From assembly GCA_964017195.1 (NCBI GenBank), contig OZ024892.1:9083366-9147365 (forward strand): a stretch of DNA of 64,000 nt, written 5' to 3'. The position numbers and the translations under genes were made by a program. Source of the stretch: Siderastrea radians (taxonomy: Eukaryota > Cnidaria > Anthozoa > Scleractinia > Rhizangiidae). A model generated the notes under the pieces. The model did no database searches. It was given only the letters and a program-made list of their open reading frames with translations, and had not been told where the DNA came from. Shown here piece by piece: positions 43,801 through 50,458 of the stretch. The number at the start of each line of letters is the position of its first letter. Positions within the stretch are counted from its first letter, which is position 1.

Positions 43801-44567
43801 AAATAAACAAGTAAAAGTATTCTGTTATTGTTCATTAATTAAGTTCTTTTTCATACTCTGATGTTTATATCCCCGTCACTAATAAGCGCCCGCCCTCTCC
43901 ACAAAGCGCCCTCTCTTGACTCTCTCTTGAGGTACCCAAAGCAAATTAGCGCCCCGGGCGTGGGTAAAGTGCATTAGGAATGGCGATCAGCCATATAGAC
44001 AATATCTCTCGAATAAGTGCCTTATTAATCGTTATTTGTTTTCCTTTTTATTCAGAAATGATAAAGGATCAAAACAGAAAGGAATGAAAAGAAGAAAACA
44101 GGAAAAATGGAGAAAACGTAATAGAAGAGATAAACAGAGAACTAGAAGTCTCTTGGCGGAAACTATAATGTGTTCTGTTTTTAAACTAAAATTTATTAAT
44201 TAATCCTTAATAACACATAATAACGTAGATTAAACAATGAGGTTAACTACCAGTAACACAGTACGAGCCGAAGTCTTCGTGTGAGCCTTCGTGAGTATGA
44301 GAGAAGGTAGACTTTCAAATCTTTATTTTTTAGGTACCGTAATAAGCAATTGTAAAATTATCCCCTTCAAGTAATTTGCACCTTTTAAAACCGTGTTTGA
44401 AGAAATTTCTAAACTATAATATCCTGCTGCAATCTGTCTCATCCCCAGGCGTCCCTCCTTATTATCCTTCCCACGACGCCCCGCGCTCCCTGTTTGCCCG
44501 CGTTAAACCGGCGCCTAGGGACGAGGCAGCTGCTGCAATAGTCGCTATAAAGACTAGCGATGTGTGA
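25883..44567 (+). CDS. Secreted protein: signal peptide, two C-type lectin domains, VWA domain
   Basis: Exons: 25883-25961, 38873-39286, 40447-40485, 41031-41304, 41991-42130, 42370-42933, 44449-44567; 542 residues. Most junctions are phase 1, as usual for shuffled extracellular domains. Residues 1-19 are a hydrophobic signal sequence. Lectin domain 1 (about 30-164) has Cys54/161 and Cys136/153 and WIGG, but QPK where sugar binders have EPN or QPD. Lectin domain 2 (about 179-315) has Cys205/312 and Cys287/304, WIGAS, EPS (274-276) and WSD (299-301). The VWA domain (about 317-500) has an altered metal site: Asp328-Ser-Ser-Ser-Ile332 and TGG (433-435) where TDG is expected; Thr401 is present. 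The last exon adds a 39-residue basic/Ala-rich tail. The likely role is adhesion, matrix or recognition outside the cell. The first exon is joined by phase only. An alternative start at 38830 (MYWLVLIPAILFLTVF) would also give a hydrophobic leader, but it overlaps the splice-acceptor pyrimidine tract. Confidence 0.78.
26715..27055 (+). repeat. ~106-bp satellite, short array (about four units)
   Basis: Each unit holds CATTTGAATGGTCACAC, TTAGGATTTCATCCACAGAC, AAGTTAGAAC, ATAATAAACAGCACCAC and AAGTACTGCTCAGTAGC. The same family forms arrays at 46918-48196 (inverted) and 52530-53778, with single units at 42187-42292 and 54724-54850. Located in intron 1 of the lectin/VWA gene. Confidence 0.85.
27527..27697. 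mobile_element. Pogo/Tigger-like MITE fragment
   Basis: The left part reads AACCTCGATTTAACGAAG and the right end TTCGTTAAATCGAGATTCCA then CTG. Internal TCGTTATATCGAGG words repeat several times. This is the pattern of pogo-type ends; the left CAGTGGA terminus is lost. A short relative (TTAAATCGAGGTTCCACTG) is at 39893-39911. Confidence 0.65.
28803..28993. mobile_element. Member of the 204-bp TTAA MITE family
   Basis: TTAA at 28799-28802 precedes CCCTTGAAGCCCC. The right end is a degraded GGGGCTTAGGG followed by TCAA. Confidence 0.65.
29395..30451 (-). repeat. Left arm of ~1.1-kb palindrome
   Basis: Inverted copy of 30479-31436 plus 34828-34988. Matching words include CCATCCGCCGCATAGGGTAA, TTACTAGTCAATATATGACT and TATACTCCTGGCGAATAA (as read on the minus strand). 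The inner 186 bases (30266-30451) are nearly identical to 30479-30664, while outer parts show clearly more mismatches and indels. The loop is 27 bases (30452-30478). No recognised protein domain. Confidence 0.85.
30385..30474 (-). other. Start-exon-like frame in palindrome, minus strand
   Basis: ATG at 30474-30472 opens 30 codons (MPSHRPLSRNRPKRPPEARK, then SDKNTANTQQ) ending exactly at a consensus donor CAG|GTAAGA. Its twin on the other arm is at 30463-30546. Basic, no known domain. It may be the first exon of a gene carried by the repeat, but no convincing second exon was found. Confidence 0.3.
30463..30546 (+). other. Start-exon-like frame in palindrome, plus strand
   Basis: ATG at 30463-30465 opens 28 codons (MRRHVTENRPKRPPEARKSD, then KNTAHTQQ) ending at the donor CAG|GTAAGA (30544-30549). 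It is head-to-head with the minus-strand twin, and the two start codons overlap by about 12 bases across the palindrome centre. Confidence 0.3.
31437..34827 (+). mobile_element. CR1/L2-like non-LTR retrotransposon, nearly complete
   Basis: It encodes, in order, a short upstream frame (31452-31690), an endonuclease/exonuclease/phosphatase domain (31739-32520: LHLNIRSIANK, GLSETWLN, LMGDFNLDLL, SDHLPVF) and a reverse transcriptase (32509-34629: NYRPISVL, GFRKKHSTN, FLDLAKAFDTVNHE, GVTQGSVLGPLLFLIY, FADDTNLFYS). The motif set places it in the CR1/L2/Jockey group. Defects: a frameshift near 31680-31695, a TAG stop at 32096-32098 (II-stop-RPPN where Tyr is usual) and a frameshift at 32505-32524. 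The RT frame itself is 706 codons without a stop. GATAA flanks both sides and may be the target duplication. Few mutations suggest a young copy; it cannot move by itself. Confidence 0.9.
32509..34629 (+). CDS. LINE reverse transcriptase (ORF2 C-terminal part)
   Basis: A 706-codon open frame with the complete fingers-palm-thumb series of non-LTR reverse transcriptases, including catalytic FADD (about 33802-33813) and the first Asp in FLDLAKAFD (about 33535-33560). The C-terminal region continues with KYTKFLGVYIDEELSWKHHI and the Y-x-x-x-x-x-I-W-N-E-L-P end typical of CR1/L2 elements. The ATG at 32509 is not the real start: the upstream endonuclease is in another frame because of one indel. The enzyme domain looks intact, but the full polyprotein is not. 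Confidence 0.9.
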   Translation: MSRDLEYEDWGDIYSKTDVQEAYDHFNNKLFKFFDKNIPLVTTRKNKLPKNGQSVPWITKGILKSRKTKNMLHKKFMKTPNERNESIYKTYRNKFNKIKKIAKKHYYNKEFNEHKGNLRYSWKLINEVINKSNLKPELPDCFKRNESLITYPTEISNNFNEYFVNVGPNLAAKIPIRDVHFSTFLGERSSNSIFLEAVTEKEVEFEISQLNGKKSSGYDEIPPKLVKNISKHIVKPLTYIYNQSFLTGVIPNDLKIALVTPVFKANDKEEFNNYRPISVLSCFSKILEKIMYKRVIKYLDKNNILFQSQYGFRKKHSTNLATIELMTKILQAIENGEYTVGVFLDLAKAFDTVNHEILLRKLEHYGIRGIVLEWFTNYLTNRKQIVKYKFEKSERLTIKCGVTQGSVLGPLLFLIYMNDISRCSEILSVILFADDTNLFYSHKNIDTLNKTVNQELKKIERWLCANKLSLNIKKTHFIIFKSKKRKLNQTVSIKINEQPIELVKYTKFLGVYIDEELSWKHHIDQVVSKISKMTGIMAKVRHYLSLKTLQTIYYTMVYPYLTYCNIIWTSTYPTRLKPLFRLQKKIVRIMTFAKYNKESRPLFLQLKLLNIYQLNTFFTALFMYSYFNNNLPNYFTNYFTLNKEMHGHNTRSASNIYINYRRTNYGKFSLKIRGAQIWNELPKELRMSQSYNSFKKLTRDYIQNQV
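34989..35738. other. Intron 1 stretch with no recognised feature
   Basis: AT-rich sequence without element ends, tandem repeats or coding signals that I can support. Confidence 0.5.
35739..36861. mobile_element. 1.12-kb DNA element with 6-bp target duplication
   Basis: Ends GAGGGTGGTAAAGGG and CCCTTTACCACCCTC are inverted; subterminal words CGTGAAACGTG and TTTATTTCCCGTGAA repeat near both ends. TTGTTC flanks both sides (35733-35738, 36862-36867). No transposase is recognised inside, so it is non-autonomous. The superfamily is unclear. Confidence 0.75.
37137..37439. mobile_element. 303-bp Harbinger-like MITE, TAA duplication
   Basis: Arms of about 85 bases begin AGCCGCGGCTACACTAGCGA and end CTCGTGTAGCCGCGGCT, flanked by TAA (37134-37136, 37440-37442). 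Words such as AAATCGCATCGCCATCGCAA dominate the arms. The TWA-type duplication suggests PIF/Harbinger. Confidence 0.75.
37615..37911. repeat. Possible relative of the 6080-6428 repeat
   Basis: GTAAGTGCCGCCGTGAAG at the left and CTGCGGCACATCTCACTTA at the right are imperfect inverted copies, with runs of GATAGGG/TAGGGTAT between. Low certainty. Confidence 0.35.
38149..38352. mobile_element. 204-bp MITE with TTAA duplication, well preserved
   Basis: CCCTTGAAGCCCCAATAGTG to GAGGCTTAAAGGG between TTAA at 38145-38148 and 38353-38356. Same length and termini as the copy at 13488-13691. It lies just upstream of the first lectin-domain exon. Confidence 0.8.
39367..39442. mobile_element. 76-bp hairpin repeat
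   Basis: AGCTTGCGTGCAGACTTCAC then TTCTCTTTCC at the left mirrors GGAAAGAGGAGACATCTGC then AGGCAGGCT at the right. One arm alone occurs at about 1199-1228 (TAGCCTGCGCGCAGACGTC). Intron 2 of the lectin/VWA gene. Confidence 0.6.
40285..40425. mobile_element. ~140-bp MITE
   Basis: Inverted ends GCAACGCTAAATTTTGAGC and GCCAAAATTTAGCGTTG surround a GC-richer centre with CGTCACGTGATCG. Located just before the 13-codon exon at 40447. Confidence 0.55.
41690..41960. repeat. ~30-bp minisatellite, locus 1
   Basis: Variants of AACCGGTGCCAAGCGCGGGAA repeat about nine times, and a longer unit containing CAAATACCCACCTGATTC occurs twice (about 41748 and 41908), so there is higher-order duplication. The same family is at 59630-60055. 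Lies in intron 4, directly before the exon at 41991. Confidence 0.8.
42187..42292 (-). repeat. Single unit of the ~106-bp satellite
   Basis: TGTACAAAGTGGTTCTAAC through GCAGTACTTTCCTGTGGTG matches one unit of the array at 46918-48196, in the same orientation. It lies in intron 5 of the lectin/VWA gene. Confidence 0.8.
42945..43150 (-). mobile_element. Inverted, degraded TTAA-family MITE
   Basis: Read on the minus strand it matches the 204-bp family (AGAAGTT/ATCACTAC-type blocks, ending near CCCCAACGGTGACC). TTAA is at 43151-43154; the other flank is lost. Confidence 0.5.
43500..43700. repeat. ~20-bp minisatellite (AATAAGCGCCCCCTTCC)
   Basis: About ten variants of AATAAGCGCCCCTTTCT follow one another. 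A shorter related block lies at 43878-43960 after a unique spacer. Intron 6 of the lectin/VWA gene. Confidence 0.8.
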
Positions 44568-44934
44568 ATCCCCGATACTTTCGTGACTTCTAGGGCAAGT
44601 CTCACTCTGTTCAATGCTTCACACTTGTGCTATGATGGTTGTATTTCTCCGTGTGCGTAAAAGAGGAACTGTGTTGCAGTGATTTGTTTGCACATGGGCT
44701 GTTTCCGTATTGCGAAACGATTATTTGAAGTAAATGAGAGCCAATGTTAAAAAATGTAGGTCTTGCTCGACATCCCGTTACTCCAATGTGAGGTGCCGTT
44801 TATCCCTCGTGTTGAAGATGTTCGTACATCTTTAACACGACGGCTACGCGGCATCTCACATTGTTTGCTATACATACATTTCAGTTGCCGTGACTTAAAT
44901 ATCTTAGGGTCCTACGACCTGCTCCAAGCTTGGC
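44568..44934. other. 3' flank of lectin/VWA gene
   Basis: No gene. 44785-44865 contains an inverted pair (GAGGTGCCGTTTATCCCTCG near 44790; CACGACGGCTACGCGGCATC near 44836) that could be another small hairpin repeat. No polyadenylation signal was identified with confidence. Confidence 0.4.
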
Positions 44935-45007
44935 CTCGTAGCTCGGTTGGTTAGAGCGACGGTGATCTGATCCGGGAGGTCCTGGGTTCAATTCCCACCG
45001 AAGTCAA
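44935..45007 (+). mobile_element. tRNA-like sequence, probably SINE head or tRNA pseudogene
   Basis: CTCGTAGCTCGGTTGGTTAG fits the A box and D arm, and GGTTCAATTCCCACC fits the B box and T arm at the right distance. The 5' GCCTCGT does not pair with the 3' ACCGAAGTC, so an acceptor stem cannot form. That argues for a retroposed or decayed copy. Confidence 0.6.
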
Positions 45008-45356
45008 AGACTGTTCTTTGTTATTCGATGCTAATCACTGACTTCCTTTTCTAGGCCGTATGGCTGGGGGGGGGGGATATTCAATAAGGCGTTTTTTCAC
45101 TTCACAAAAATATGTACCCGGTTGATCCAGGCGGTTTCCACGGCACGAGTCACGTAAGCATGAGAACCAGCATAAAGCCGGAGCTTAAAGGAGAGTTGTC
45201 GAGGTGCGGTGGTGTAGCGATCGATTAGCGCCATGGGCTTGTTGATCGGACTTCCCGTAGGAAGTCTCGGAGGGTTGGTGGTATAAGCTAGGCTAGCTCT
45301 CTGCATCGTGTCGTGTTGTTATCTTAGACAAAAAACGTTACCATACATTGACTAAA

Positions 45357-45640
45357 GGGGTTATATTAGTTTCTAAAGAAACTTTGATGCTGCGTCGGCC
45401 GGTTTATAAAGTGCTGATAAAGTAAATTGGCCACCGGAAAGAAATTGAGAGTTTTTCAAAGCTTTTTAAGGGTTTACGATCGAAACTTTTACGTTTCGAG
45501 CGTAAGCATGAGCGAAGGGTTAACGCTCTGACTAAGGGGTTTTAAATTAACGCTCGAAATGTCAGCTTTCAATTTCTTTATGGTGGCCAATTTATATTAT
45601 CAACTCAGTTGATAAATCCATACTTTTGTGTTTAACTCCT
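45357..45640. mobile_element. Penelope-related terminal block with hammerhead-like words
   Basis: It shares TTTCTTTATGGTGGCCAA and ATCAACTCAGTTGATAAATC with 23934-24036. It contains CTGACTA at 45534, then TTAACGCTCGAAATGTCAGC. This resembles a minimal hammerhead ribozyme core (CUGANGA, stem, GAAA) of the type carried by Penelope-like elements, with one core base altered. Decayed and uncertain. Confidence 0.4.
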
Positions 45641-45851
45641 CAATATTTTTCTCTACCCAGATGTATAAATCCACCGCAGTAGGGCAGCTTCTCTGTCCGA
45701 AATATCGAAGAATAATTTCTTTTACAATACTCTAGTTGTTTTTTCTTTGCTGTTTTCTCATTATAGATGTCGGAAACATATAACGGAGACATACTGCTGA
45801 GGGCCTGACCCTACGATGGTCTAGCATCCCAACTGAGTGGGGGTGGGGCTA

Positions 45852-46262
45852 GGGTTGTCCACATTATGCCGACATAATTTTGAGCATAATTGTGAGGCAA
45901 AAGAATCGAGCATTATGCTGGAATAATAGTGCAAAATTTCTTCGACTCTTTGTGCTTTATAAAAACTTTGCCAAAACCATAGGATTCCCACACACGATTT
46001 TTAGACCAGACCTGGTTATAAATTAGCAAAAACATGGCTTGCAGCAGCTTCAATACTACAACATTATATTGTTAGCTGCCTCCCCCGGACTGTTGCCATT
46101 TACACTTGTAATCAACAGAAACCTGTCTTCTGTGGTCTTTTATACTTAACCTCTAGTATAATGAAGCATAATAGTGATACAATTGTGCATAATAGTGACA
46201 TTTGTTGAGCATAAAGAATTAGCATAATGGTGTGAAACATTGAACATAATGTGGACATCCCC
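45852..46262. mobile_element. 411-bp MITE with CATAAT-rich ends
   Basis: Ends GGGTTGTCCACATTATG and CATAATGTGGACATCCCC are inverted; GCATAATAGTG-type words repeat inside both arms. It interrupts the SINE between GGGGGTGGGG and GGTGGGGGGTG. Confidence 0.65.
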
Positions 46263-46307
46263 AGGTGGGGGGTGTAGTAATACCCCTATTTGCTTCATAA
46301 TGTATTC

Positions 46308-46362
46308 TCGTCCCCAGAACCGCCTGGCCCTCTTAGCCGGCGGCGCCTGGGCACGAGGACCG
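46308..46362. mobile_element. Small hairpin related to the 5332 element
   Basis: CTCGTCCCCAGAACCGCC and GGCGCCTGGGCACGAGG pair imperfectly. The CTCGTCCCCAG end matches the 5332-5408 and 8610-9858 elements. Confidence 0.5.
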
Positions 46363-46470
46363 GTCCATGCTACAGAATAAACTCGTTAAGCTACAGAACC
46401 TTCGCCTAGTTCCTAGTCCTCCTTGTTTCTCAGCGGTGTGGGCTGATTGCGACTCCTATGCGACTTCACC

Positions 46471-46917
46471 CGTTTTCTTCATCTTTTCCCCCTTATCTTA
46501 AATAAGACTGATTTGACGAGAACTCGAACTCTCTCTCGTCGACTTTAATAACGGTTTGATTCCGACCTTAGTGCATGCGCAGTAATTTTCGTATCGCCTT
46601 GAAAACTAGCTTCGCTCTAGTACAAACATTGAATCTTTTTTCCTTTACTTGTGATTGCAGTAATGCGTTTGCTCGGTTTTAATAAATTCGTTTAAAAATT
46701 CGAGCGCTACTCCACAATGGCACTTAATATACAAATATCATTCCTTGTTTTAGTTTCCCAGTTCGCTTAACGAAATGAAAGAAACCCAGGTTGCTTCAAA
46801 TCCTGGATATATATGAGGTACCACAGAGCTAAGTTAATTAATAAAAATAACTAATGATAATCGAACAGTTCATCCTCATTCAAAAACATTTTTTGGGCTT
46901 TAGGAAAACCTAAAGCC
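46471..46917. other. No recognised feature
   Basis: AT-rich sequence between the SINE remnants and the satellite array. No gene or element ends that I can support. Confidence 0.5.
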
Positions 46918-48196
46918 GTTGTGACTTTCAAATGAAAGCTATTGAGCAGTACTTTCCTGTGGTGCTGTTTATTATGCTGTACAAGGTGATTCTACTAGTA
47001 GCTCTCGAATTTATTCCATAATAAATAAATCAAAACCCTAAAGTGTGACATTCAAATGAACGCTGGCGAACTGTGCTTTCCTGTGGTGCTGTTTATTGTG
47101 CTGTACAGATAGTTCTTTGAGCCTGTGGATGCAACCCTAAAGTGTATCCACTCAGCAAACGATAGCTACTGAGCAGTATTTTCTTGCGACGCAAATTATT
47201 ATGCTAAACAATGTAAATCGCTCTTTTGAGTCCGTGGTTAAAATTCTAAAGAGGGTCATTTAAATGAAACTATTAAGCAGAGACTAAGCAGTACTTTCCT
47301 GTGCTACTGTCTATTATGCTTTAGTATAAATCTACTAGCGTTCTATCATAAATGCTGCAATCTGATTGGCTACCCTACTCGCTATCTATTTTGTGATAGA
47401 TAGTGAGTAGCAAAAAGGTGAGTGGCAGGCACAGTCTTATACTTCAAAATAACAGTGCAATGATGTAAAACTTTTCACTTTAGTGGAATATTAATCGAGA
47501 TTTATACTACAACAATTAGATTATTCGCTCTCGATTTCTATGCGTGATAGAAATCTCGAGCTCATAATCTAATTGTTAAGTATAAGGTGAATCTAACTTT
47601 TTAGTAGATAAATTTCTTAAGTGTGGCCTTTCAAACAAAGGCTATTACTATCTTGAAGTACTGTTTATTCATGCTGTACAAGGCGGCATTAACTTTTGAT
47701 TTTGTATATAAGAAATCCTTTTAAAAGTGTAACCATTCAAACGAAAGCTATAGCTCCTTAGCGGTACTTTCCTGCATGTGGTACTGTTTATCACGCTGTA
47801 CAAGGCGGCATGAACTTTTGTTTTTGTAGATGAAAACCTTCAGAATAACCATTCAAACGAAAGCTATTGAGCAGTCCTTTGCTGTGGTGCCGTTTATTAT
47901 GCTGTAGACGGTGTTTCTAACTTTTGAGTATGTGGATGAAATCCTGAAGTATGACCATTCAAATGAAAGCTGCTGAGCAGTCCTTTGCTGTGGTGCTGTT
48001 TATTATGCTATACACGGTGTTTCTAACTTTTGAGTGTGTGGATGGAATCCTAAAGTATGACCATTCAAATGAAAGCTACTGAGCAGTCCTTTCCCGTGGT
48101 GCGGTTTATTATGCTGTACAAGGTCGTTCTAACTTTTGAATTTGTCAATGAAATCCTGAAGTGTCGTGACCATTCACCGTAAGCTTCTGAGCAGTA
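46918..48196 (-). repeat. ~106-bp satellite array (about ten units, inverted)
   Basis: Units of 105-120 bp built from TTCAAATGAAAGCTACTGAG, CAGTACTTTCCTGTGGTGCT, GTTTATTATGCTGTACAAGG and TGGATGAAATCCTAAAGTGT. It is interrupted at about 47325-47590 by another element. Divergence between units is moderate. The orientation is opposite to the array at 52530-53778. Confidence 0.88.
47325..47590. mobile_element. Insertion with two internal hairpins inside satellite array
   Basis: Unrelated to the satellite. It holds the hairpins CTACTCGCTATCTATTTTGT...GATAGATAGTGAGTAG (47371-47410) and AACAATTAGATTATTCGCTC...GAGCTCATAATCTAATTGTT (47509-47578). AGTATAA-like words lie near both edges. Probably a MITE. 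Confidence 0.55.
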
Positions 48197-50458
48197 CTTG
48201 CCTTTAAATGAAATATACGCATACTCGCTGTTTGTTTTTCTTTTCTTTTCTTTTTAAAGAGGAAATTTTAGACAGGTGCCAAATAGTTGATGTGTTAAGT
48301 GATTTTTGAGTAAAACTGGTGAATTTACGTTTTTATACGACTGGTGACTTGCCACCCTCGCTGATCAGAAACTATTGTTCCTCTACGTTAGTAGTACACG
48401 GAAGCTCTGAAAAGACCTTATACGAGGCTGGTTTTTAAACACTCTTAAGTTGCGTGTGAATAAAGAAAATTGTACGCTTGCTGTAAAGTCTATCAACGTA
48501 TCCTTTTTTACATTATATTCAAACCAAGGAAAAGTGCAGTCTTTTGAAGGGCTTAACTTTTCTATAGAAAATTTTACCACGTTTAAACTTATATTAGTCC
48601 ACTTTCTAAAAAGCTTTTTCATATTGTGGATTAGTTGAAATACCTTTTAATTACCCAGGCAACGTGGTTTTAAAAGATACTCTTGAGTTAGAATGACACA
48701 TCGAATACTTAACAATATTTAATAGCTTGAAGCCCGCTTGTGTAATAGCGACAGGTTAAGACATAGTCCTATATAGCCATAATACACCAGTCCATTGTGG
48801 CAATCGACATGCGGCTGTGTTAGAGATTAAACTCTTGTCTGAACAGGATTAGTTCTTTCTATACGTCGTTCTAAAAAGAGAATAGTAAAATGGACGCCAT
48901 GGAAGATATTATAAATAAAATAATTTGTTTTAAGTAAATTCGCAAGTAATTTTCATTTCTGAGTGCTTTTTTCGTTCGTGTTTACTCAGTTCAGTTTAAG
49001 ACTCAAGTCCTTTCGAAACTAATATTTTATGTCAAGATTTATTTACAGTAATGAAATACCCTTGAGAAAAAACACTTTCTTTTTAATTCGATTTATTCAC
49101 CTGACGCATTTTCGTGTCAACGAAAAAAGTGTAAATGAAAATTTCGTGAGAAACAGTGTTAAATTGTACAGGGCCTTCACTCGACTAGTAAGCGAATATT
49201 TCGACAACTTTGCGTCAGTTCATATTCAAATATTGCTCAAGCTAATTTTGTTGGTGCTTAATTAAAAGGAAATTAAACAATAATACAATTATTTGTTTAA
49301 AAGGAGAAAAGAATATTTCAAGGTTAACAACTCTGTCGCGCATAAAATTTCGCTTCATCCACCTGTGTACGTAACTCATCTCGCAAAAAATCCGAGCACA
49401 GATCGAAAGTAAAAATCTTGTTTCTAAAGAAGTTCGAAGCTAATTTTCTACCAGACATTCATGTATATTCAGATGTATTGTTCCTTTTTCAAACAAAATA
49501 TATTCGTCGGTAACCAGGGGCGTACAATAATAGACCAAAAGAACGAAGATTTTAAACGTAGTGTACTGCGATGAGAAGTTCGCGTTGTCGTCCTAGATTT
49601 ACCACAGTTCCGAAAATTTCGCGACGTTGGGTTTCGATACGTTTATTCCATTCCTCGGAATCATTCGTTTTCGCTGTATTCGCGCTGTAGAAGAAGGTTT
49701 GCGTTTCGTGCAAAAGAGACACTGGCCTTCACTTCGCTTACAATGTTCTGAGCCTTAAATTCCATAGAGAAATGAAAAATTCAATTCGGCCATTGTATCA
49801 GCAGACAATTAGAAACTCCGTATCTATTTTACTTGAAGCTTTGTTTGTAGTTTTTACATTATTCATTGTTTGGCAATTAGGCAGCGAAACAATAAGCAAA
49901 GTATGTGGTGTTGTTATGCGGCCATTTTGGGTTGGGCAATAACCTAAATGTAACACTGTAGCTAAATGAATTGAAGCGACGCGACTCGCATAATAATCTA
50001 AACTAGTCTGGCTTTTGGCGTTAAAAAGGCTACGGTTTTGTTGCTTAGAAATGCTGAATTTGCGTCTAATGGGAGGAGAATTTCACGACTCATTTACTCA
50101 CTCTAGCTTTTGAAACATTCAAGCTTTGCTTGTTCGGTCGCAATTAATTCTCTGTCATATTCCTCTGAGAGTTCCAAAACTAATTTGGCTGTCTCATCCA
50201 TAAAAAGAAGGTCTCTGTTGTTTACACGACTTAGAAAATTTGACAGGACACACAGAAACTATTTGGACATCCGACCAATCAATGCGCTCGTAAACAAAAG
50301 CTCTTGAAAGCCTTGAATGTTAAAAAATCAAGTTAACAAAGAAGAGCCGTCACTCATTTCTAGCCGCGCCAAGAGAGACATTACAGTTGGTTTCGAGTGC
50401 CCAAGGCGACAACAGCTTCTCGATTTCAAGAGTTTTTCAAGTGCGAGCTTGAGGAGAC
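48197..50458. other. Upstream region of the DMRT gene
   Basis: About 2.2 kb of AT-rich sequence with no protein gene, element ends or tandem repeats that I can support. It must include the promoter and 5' UTR of the DMRT gene; no TATA box or initiator was assigned. Confidence 0.5.

Larger units (their letters stand above)
45198..46470 (+). mobile_element. SINE broken up by later insertions
   Basis: Segments collinear with the SINE at 23570-23870: a head (GTGCGGTGGTGTAGCG, 45205), TCTTAGACAAAAAACGTTACC (about 45322), GACATACTGCTGAGGGCCTG (45788), GGGTGTAGTAATACCCC (46269) and GTGTGGGCTGATTGCGACTC (46437). They are separated by a Penelope-related block (45357-45640), a MITE (45852-46262) and a small hairpin (46308-46362). 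At least three successive insertions in one SINE are implied. Confidence 0.65.

Noticed and set aside
44935..45007. Functional tRNA gene
   Set aside because: A and B boxes are present but the acceptor stem does not pair, so it is better read as a SINE head or pseudogene.
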